This document shows positions 58,971 through 64,000 of a stretch of 64,000 bases of DNA, piece by piece. The notes below the pieces were generated by a model. The model had not been told where the DNA came from. It made no database searches and worked only from the letters and a program-made list of their open reading frames with translations. The DNA is taken from the NCBI RefSeq assembly GCF_040183065.1, contig NC_091125.1:117848121-117912120 (forward strand). The letters are read 5' to 3'. This stretch comes from Periplaneta americana (Eukaryota > Arthropoda > Insecta > Blattodea > Blattidae). Positions within the stretch are counted from its first letter, which is position 1. Each line of letters begins with the position of its first letter. A program made the translations under genes and the position numbers.

Positions 58971-59932
58971 CGCGGATCTCCAGGGATTAGTACATTTTGA
59001 GAACCACAGCACTATATGAATGGTGCACCAGTTAGGTCCTCAACTACGGTATTACTAAAGTAAATGATTACCAGTTTATTTGCTCGACAGTTAATATAGC
59101 TAGGTAAGCTGTGTAAATCACGCAAAAAATGTTTGTGACAGTGTAAAATTAATTTCGGTTGTCTCTAGTAAATATCGCCATATAAAATGTACCGACACTA
59201 AATTTAACTTAAATTGCTTTATGGTAGGCCTGTCCAACGTTCGTTTGTACTCTGGCACATTTGAATGATAACTATAAAAGTAGGGGTGTGCGGGCGCCAG
59301 GTTACGATCCCATTATTTTGACATTACTGCTACCAATAATAATAATGTCAATGTAGAGTATCCACCGCCCACTGAACGAGTATTGGTTAAAGGAGCGTTG
59401 AGCGACTTCCGCCGATTTTGGAATAGACACCGACGCACTTAGGTTAGGTTTTTATTATCACGTCAAGATGTTTAGGATTACTGTAAAACTGGCCTGTGAC
59501 TCCTATAGTGGGTGGGACATAAGTAACATTCACTAATAATAATAATAATAATAACAGAACAGATATATGAAATTATGTTTACTACATAATTAGTGTGAAA
59601 TCTGACACTGCGTGCTCGCTGCAAGTTGAGGAAAATCTGGTGTGTAGCTGGAATAGGCTGTTCTTAACATGTCATCCAGGTGTGAGTCTGTCAGGCAGGA
59701 TCTGTATTGTTTTTGATGATCATAGATGAAAGTGCAACTTCACAAAGATATGTTGAACCAAAACACGAGTACATTTTCAGAGCAACACTAAGGACAATGG
59801 GATATTTTTCTCTGTCCACCGAAGTCCAGAAATTGCCACATGTTGCGTAGGAGGATTTCTTATTTGGATGTTGAATTGGCGTCTGTAGTACATTTTTCTG
59901 TAAATATGTAGTTAAGAACGGCCATGCGGCTG
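58971..59932. other. FHA-gene intron 1, mostly unassigned
   Basis: Short (AAT)n at about 59535. The - strand ORF at 59691-59945 (MSYTSAAWPFLTTYLQKNVL) shows no recognisable domain. Confidence 0.4.
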
Positions 59933-60226
59933 AGGTATATGACAAGATTTAGTGGGTTAGTTAAGGAGATATAATAGTAACTAGCCTAGCCTACTAACCT
60001 TGTCACATACCTCGCCTCATGCCACTTTAACTATCCCCTCAACTAAACTAGTCATATAACTCGACCTCATGTCACTTAACTATCCCCCAAGTGGCCAAGG
60101 TTTATGACAAGGCTAGTGGGTTAGTTCAGAGGATAGTTAAGTGACATGAGGCGAGGTATGTGACAAGGTTAGTAGACTAGTTATATATTCCCTCAACTCA
60201 CCCACTAACCTTGTCACATACCTCGT
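59933..60226. repeat. Nested palindromic repeat cluster
   Basis: A 31-nt perfect inverted pair (59991-60021 with 60145-60175) encloses a 21-nt perfect inverted pair (60065-60085 with 60131-60151). A third copy of the CACTAACCTTGTCACATACC unit lies at 60203-60225 and a diverged one at 59933-59972. The unit alternates orientation. Confidence 0.9.
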
Positions 60227-60742
60227 CCTCTTCCTATCTACATAATTTCTATTTGTTCTTTTTTTTTACGACACATTTAACTCGACTAGAGGCCAACTAT
60301 GTAAATACATTCGTATCTTAGTGTGGTAACGCAATAGCACAGAAATACTTATCTCTCTTCCAGCAGCCTCTAATTACAGTCTTATAAAATTGTGAGATGT
60401 GTTACGTAACTATGAACAATTGAAGATACCTATCTGTTTATTAGGCTAAACTAACACTGAGATAGTTCCCTTCGTACTCCGCTTTTACACCTTACATGAA
60501 TCTGTGACAGGTTAGGTTTGGTTAGTTTAGGCTTTTATTATGCCTTACATATGCGATCAACTGCATCTCCACAAAAAAAAAAAAATCCCTTATAAATTCA
60601 ACAATTTTTAACTTCGAAATCACTGGAACTATCTCAGCGTTAGTTTCACCCTCTTAAAATAACAGAAGCAACATATATTCAGATTTACCCCTTTCAATAT
60701 AGGGATCTGTCTTCATAATATAGTGCTTTTGATGTTTTTCAG

Positions 60743-60853
60743 TTTTCGCTCGGACGTGCTAAACATGTATCATACAATATCCCTGATGTTGCTGTTTCGA
60801 AAACTCAGTGCATCTTCCAGAAGACTGATGAAGCCTGGACACTATGTGATAAG
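60743..60853 (+). CDS. FHA-domain exon (RNF8/CHK2-type forkhead-associated domain)
   Basis: 37 codons, acceptor gatgtttttcag and donor gtacgt, no stop: FSLGRAKHVSYNIPDVAVSK then TQCIFQKTDEAWTLCDK. This fits the FHA core: LGR (phosphate-binding Arg), VSKxHC (here SKTQC, with His replaced by Gln) and WTLxD before the NG loop, which would be in the next exon. FHA domains bind phosphothreonine, mostly in DNA-damage and cell-cycle signalling. The break after WTL.DK matches the place before SLNGV in RNF8, so an RNF8-like E3 ligase is the favoured but unproven guess. Following exons were not found in the window; the intron may extend beyond it. Confidence 0.65.
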
Positions 60854-60927
60854 GTACGTGAAGCTGCGTTTATAGAGACTCCAGCCTCACTGCATCTAAC
60901 GAACTCTTCATTTGTGTTATGGTGTTG

Positions 60928-61973
60928 GATGACTAGTCCACTACAGTTGTGTCCATTTTTCAGCAAGTCCAAAGACAAAAATTTCCATAATCACGTTATG
61001 TCCACAAATGTTTTGTCCACTGAACATAACGTCCATAGACATGTAGACCTAATCCACAAACAAATATGTCCACAATAAATTTTGTTCATATAGGCCTACA
61101 TTATATACAATGACTTTTACTGTCATTTAATTATAATGTCCATAATACATCTTACATCACTAGATGTGATGGTGTAGAGGAATCAGAATTAGATTTATCA
61201 TTATTATAGAAAGGACCTTCATAAGAGGAATACCTGCCAGATGTAGAAGACGAGAGGTGCCGCCTTGCTTTCCTCCGCATGTCTGGAATGTTTATAACCT
61301 AGTCTTGAATGGAACTCAAAGGACAATTAATACAATAGAAGGATGGCACTCCAAATTTAAAAAATGTATAGTAACTCACCATGCTAACATATGGAAGTTT
61401 ATCGAAAACTTGCAGAAGGACCAAAATGACAATTAGTTATTAATAAATCAATTAAATTAATGGCAGGTCACATGGCAATACATCATCCCATAAAGAAGTC
61501 CTATGTTTTAAATTCAAGACACATTGAGGAAATGGTGCGGAATTACCATGTATATAGAGAAAACAGTGATGTTGACAGACATCTTAGAGGCATTAGTTAT
61601 CAGTTGAAACTGTATGCAGAAGAAATTTCTTGTGATGAAAACGATAATGAAGCAAATTATTGTTATTTTTATAATTGAATAAACATATGTTATAATTATA
61701 GTTATTATGTAATATTAAAATTCTAAAATAATGTACATCTGGTTGACTATTATTTCCATCATATTAAAAGCAGATTGATGATTTTTTAAATTGGTTATTA
61801 CTTCAGATTTGTGGATCTTTTAAATTATGGACAAACCATCTATGGACACAACTACAGTGGACTTTAAATACTGGACCTATAAATTAATGGACTTTAATGT
61901 AAAGGACAGAAGAAACTGGACATTAAAAAATGGACATTTTGTCTGTGGACGTAAAGATGTGGACATATCATCC
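60928..61973 (+). mobile_element. MULE-like DNA transposon with GTCCA-array ends
   Basis: The left 200 bp contain about nine GTCCA words (for example TTGTGTCCA, TTTTGTCCACTG, AATATGTCCACA). The right 170 bp contain about eleven TGGAC words, the reverse complement. Between them, about 61200-61670 decodes in broken frames to RTINTIEGWHSKF.. HHANIWKFIENLQKDQNDN, MAGHMAIHHPIKKSYVLNSR and DVDRHLRGISYQLKLYAEEI. This resembles the C-terminal part of MULE transposases linked with FLYWCH zinc fingers (RTNNxxEGWHxxF...HPxIWxFI). Ends GGATGA are inverted; no clear 9-bp duplication. In an FHA-gene intron. Confidence 0.65.
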
Positions 61974-62158
61974 GTGTATCATGTAGGCAGTAGTACCTAC
62001 AATATCGAGAATCCTGGTAATATTTTTTGGGGCAGCTCCATAACACCAGACTAATCTGACATAGTATGAGCATGCTGATCCGAAACGGAAGTTAGTGGTG
62101 CTAATTCAAACATTATCCATTAGAGCACAGTAAAGAATGACATATAATAAATAATAAT

Positions 62159-62285
62159 GTAAATCTTCGCCAAAGCGGTTTTATGGCTGCTTTGGCATTG
62201 TGTTATTGGTCCAGGGAAAAAACTAGCTTTTACAAAAACACTTGCAGCAGCTATAATTATTATTTACCACTTTGGCGAAATTTAC
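62159..62285. repeat. Small inverted-repeat element, about 127 bp
   Basis: TAAATCTTCGCCAAAGCGG at the left and, reversed, CCACTTTGGCGAAATTTA at the right. Non-coding mini-MITE or hairpin. Confidence 0.5.
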
Positions 62286-62767
62286 CAAATAAGTAATATA
62301 ATTTGCAAATAGTCTATAATTCAATGTCTATTGTTTTCTGAGATTACCAGAATTTTCTCACTTTTTCTTATAACAGGTATGAACATAAATTACTCATGTT
62401 TTTCAGATGAATCTTATTAGACTGGGATTACAATCATTTGTTTTCTTTACATTTTGTTACGGTGAATTTCTTGAAGTTTGACAAATACAAGCTCCATGTA
62501 TCTGATTACAGTCAACGGTAGAGTGAAAGAATGCAAGACGGGCCTGATTCAATATTATCAAGGTCTAGTTTCCACAAATGCGAAGAAACACAAGTTGAAT
62601 GTCATCCAATCATGAATCAGAAGCGTGGCGACGATCTTTTGTTTTTACCTCTTTCATTGTAAATGTGTCCATATTGCCACTGAAATATTAAGTAAAATAA
62701 TATTAATTTAAAATTACATAATATGAGGGACGATATTTTGATTGAATATGTCAGGTCGCATAAATAT

Positions 62768-63538
62768 TGTGACAGCGACGTGAGATTCGAACTCACGACC
62801 AGCATCCCGCGAGAGATCATATCGCGCGGGCTTCACGAGGCACTGAGGGACGGCGCGCGGCAGAGAGGGGAAAGGGCCAACGCAGCGAGAGAGTGGAGAG
62901 AGAGTGCCCGCGCAACTGCTGCGTATGGAGTAGTGGGGGACGGACTCTCCCGACTCTTCCAGAAGTCCGTCGAAGTGGAAATATCCAGATAATTCTCTGC
63001 ACACCTGTAGAAATTTCTCGCAATTATGATTTCGCTATAAAAGAAGAAACGCCAGCGAACTCGAGCAGTTTTTCAGTTGATTAGTCAGCCAGTCAGTGAG
63101 AAAGCCGGAGCAAGCAAGCCAGTCTTATGTACCGGAGTTCGACTCGAGTGTGCGTCCGCAACTGTATCAGCATCCGAAGGCCTGAGTTCGAGTTCAGTGG
63201 ACCGCAGTTGGAGGGACCTGAGTTCGAGTACAGTGAACTGTCTCTGAAGGTCTGTGGTTCGAGATACTGTGAACTCGAGTTACTGAGCTAGAAGAACTGT
63301 GAACGGAGAACTGATAGTTCTGATTTGTAAATAGTGCTTTGTAAATATTAGTTAAGATTAACAGTTCATTGTTGTTCGTACTAGTCCAAGTAAATTGTCA
63401 TTGTCGTCGGTGGAGTGCTATAACGAATACTGTGTTGAGTGAAAATCCAATTGTTGATGAGAGCGTTTAAGGCGAATTGTAGAAAAGAATTATTGTTGGA
63501 AGAATAAAATTCCATTGTTGAGTTGAATTAAATTTACA
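62768..63538 (+). mobile_element. 5' LTR of an LTR retrotransposon
   Basis: A 771-bp segment bounded by TG..CA (TGTGACAGCG .. AATTTACA), directly followed by a primer binding site. It contains a TATA box (63036-63043), a poly(A) signal AATAAA (63503-63508) and a set of degenerate GTTCGAG..GTGAACT repeats (63120-63310). The 3' LTR lies outside the window, so the limits are deduced from the TG/CA rule and the PBS. Confidence 0.75.
63036..63043 (+). promoter_or_regulatory. LTR TATA box
   Basis: TATAAAAG in the middle of the LTR, preceded by GC-rich sequence and followed by an AG-rich leader. Expected U3/R promoter position. Confidence 0.6.
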
Positions 63539-63539
63539 T

Positions 63540-63556
63540 TGGTGTCAGAAGTGGGA
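63540..63556 (+). promoter_or_regulatory. Primer binding site (tRNA-Leu type)
   Basis: TGGTGTCAGAAGTGGGA begins two bases after the LTR end. It is complementary to the 3' end (CCA included) of animal leucine tRNA of the TTCTGACACCA type. Confidence 0.75.
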
Positions 63557-63567
63557 TATTATCGACA

Positions 63568-64000
63568 ATGGAGAACCTACAGCAGATCCTGCAAGCCATC
63601 GCAGAAATGAAAGCAGAAATGAACATGCACATTAGTGAAGTAAAAGATAACATGAACGACATGAACAGGCACATCAGTGAGGTCAAGAACGATATAAGTG
63701 AAGTGAAAACAGAGATGAAAAGTGACATAAGCGGAGTGAAAGATGACGTCACTACGCAAATTGAAAGAGTTTCGGCCCACGTAGATGGAATTGCCGCCAT
63801 TGTGAAAGACGAACTTAAGGCCGATTTGGATAAACTAAACCAGAATTTTACAACTATAAACGAGACAGTAGCCGAGTTGAGAAAGGATGTAGACCATTTC
63901 GATGGCAAAATCCGCGATCTCGAGCGTCGTCAAGAGCAGACGAGCGAGTTGCTGGACAAGACGAGTGAGATGATGGACAAACACGCTGAGGAAAACAAGC
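63568..64000 (+). CDS. Gag-like ORF of the LTR retrotransposon (partial)
   Basis: Open from ATG at 63568 to the window edge: 144 codons without a stop. The start (MENLQQILQAIAEMKAEMN) is followed by repeated hydrophilic heptads (DISEVK-type units, residues 25-60) and a long predicted coiled coil rich in Lys, Glu, Asp and Met. This is usual for the N-terminus of insect Gypsy-type Gag proteins, which assemble cytoplasmic particles. No zinc knuckle, protease or RT is within the window, so the superfamily is inferred from the PBS and coiled coil only. Confidence 0.6.
   Translation, partial: MENLQQILQAIAEMKAEMNMHISEVKDNMNDMNRHISEVKNDISEVKTEMKSDISGVKDDVTTQIERVSAHVDGIAAIVKDELKADLDKLNQNFTTINETVAELRKDVDHFDGKIRDLERRQEQTSELLDKTSEMMDKHAEENK

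Noticed and set aside
59691..59945. 84-codon - strand ORF as a small gene
   Set aside because: No recognisable domain, no start context, lies in a repeat-rich intron.

Overview
The window is a piece of a large, repeat-rich animal nuclear genome, almost certainly an insect. Coding information is scattered over short GT-AG exons, introns are AT-rich and 0.7-5 kb long, and most of the remaining DNA is decayed transposable elements. Several tRNA-derived SINEs, and an RTE-type LINE with a TAAG tail, look like repeats I associate with cockroaches (Blattodea, Periplaneta-like). That assignment rests on memory, not on a search.

Left part (about 3.8-39.2 kb, + strand): the 3' portion of one large gene. 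Fifteen exons join in frame into about 875 residues plus a stop. The product is recognisable as the beta (non-catalytic) subunit of the Ral GTPase-activating complex (RALGAPB). The 5' exons lie left of the window or were not recognised. The introns hold an inverted SINE pair, RNase H-bearing LINE fragments, mariner/Tc1-type elements, a hAT with an exact 8-bp target duplication ending only 39 bp before a splice acceptor, a pogo/Tigger-like MITE, several other MITEs, a Merlin-like element and a large compound tetranucleotide repeat. A separate hAT transposase gene (- strand) is cut by the window's left edge.

Middle part (about 39.2-58 kb): intergenic TE graveyard. It holds five copies of one RTE-type LINE family, one of them with an open 3' half-ORF and a perfect 15-bp target duplication. 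An older RNase H-carrying LINE (- strand) has been invaded by two later elements. There is also a hAT with terminal repeats and near-perfect TSD at a LINE 3' end, a mariner-type MITE, and an orphan fragment that looks like the C-terminal nuclease domain of a non-LTR element.

Right part (about 58.5-64 kb): two + strand exons encode the start of an FHA-domain protein, possibly RNF8-like, that continues past what I could trace. Its introns contain a long inverted-repeat element, a nested palindromic cluster and a MULE-like element with arrays of GTCCA motifs at both ends. At the right edge begins an LTR retrotransposon with a complete 771-bp LTR, a leucine-tRNA primer binding site and an open coiled-coil gag-like ORF.

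I did not find a convincing novel biological system. The best leads are structural: nested insertions with readable target duplications, a transposon abutting a splice acceptor, an unusual 26-nt palindrome flanked by a 7-bp duplication, and palindromic clusters in the FHA gene.
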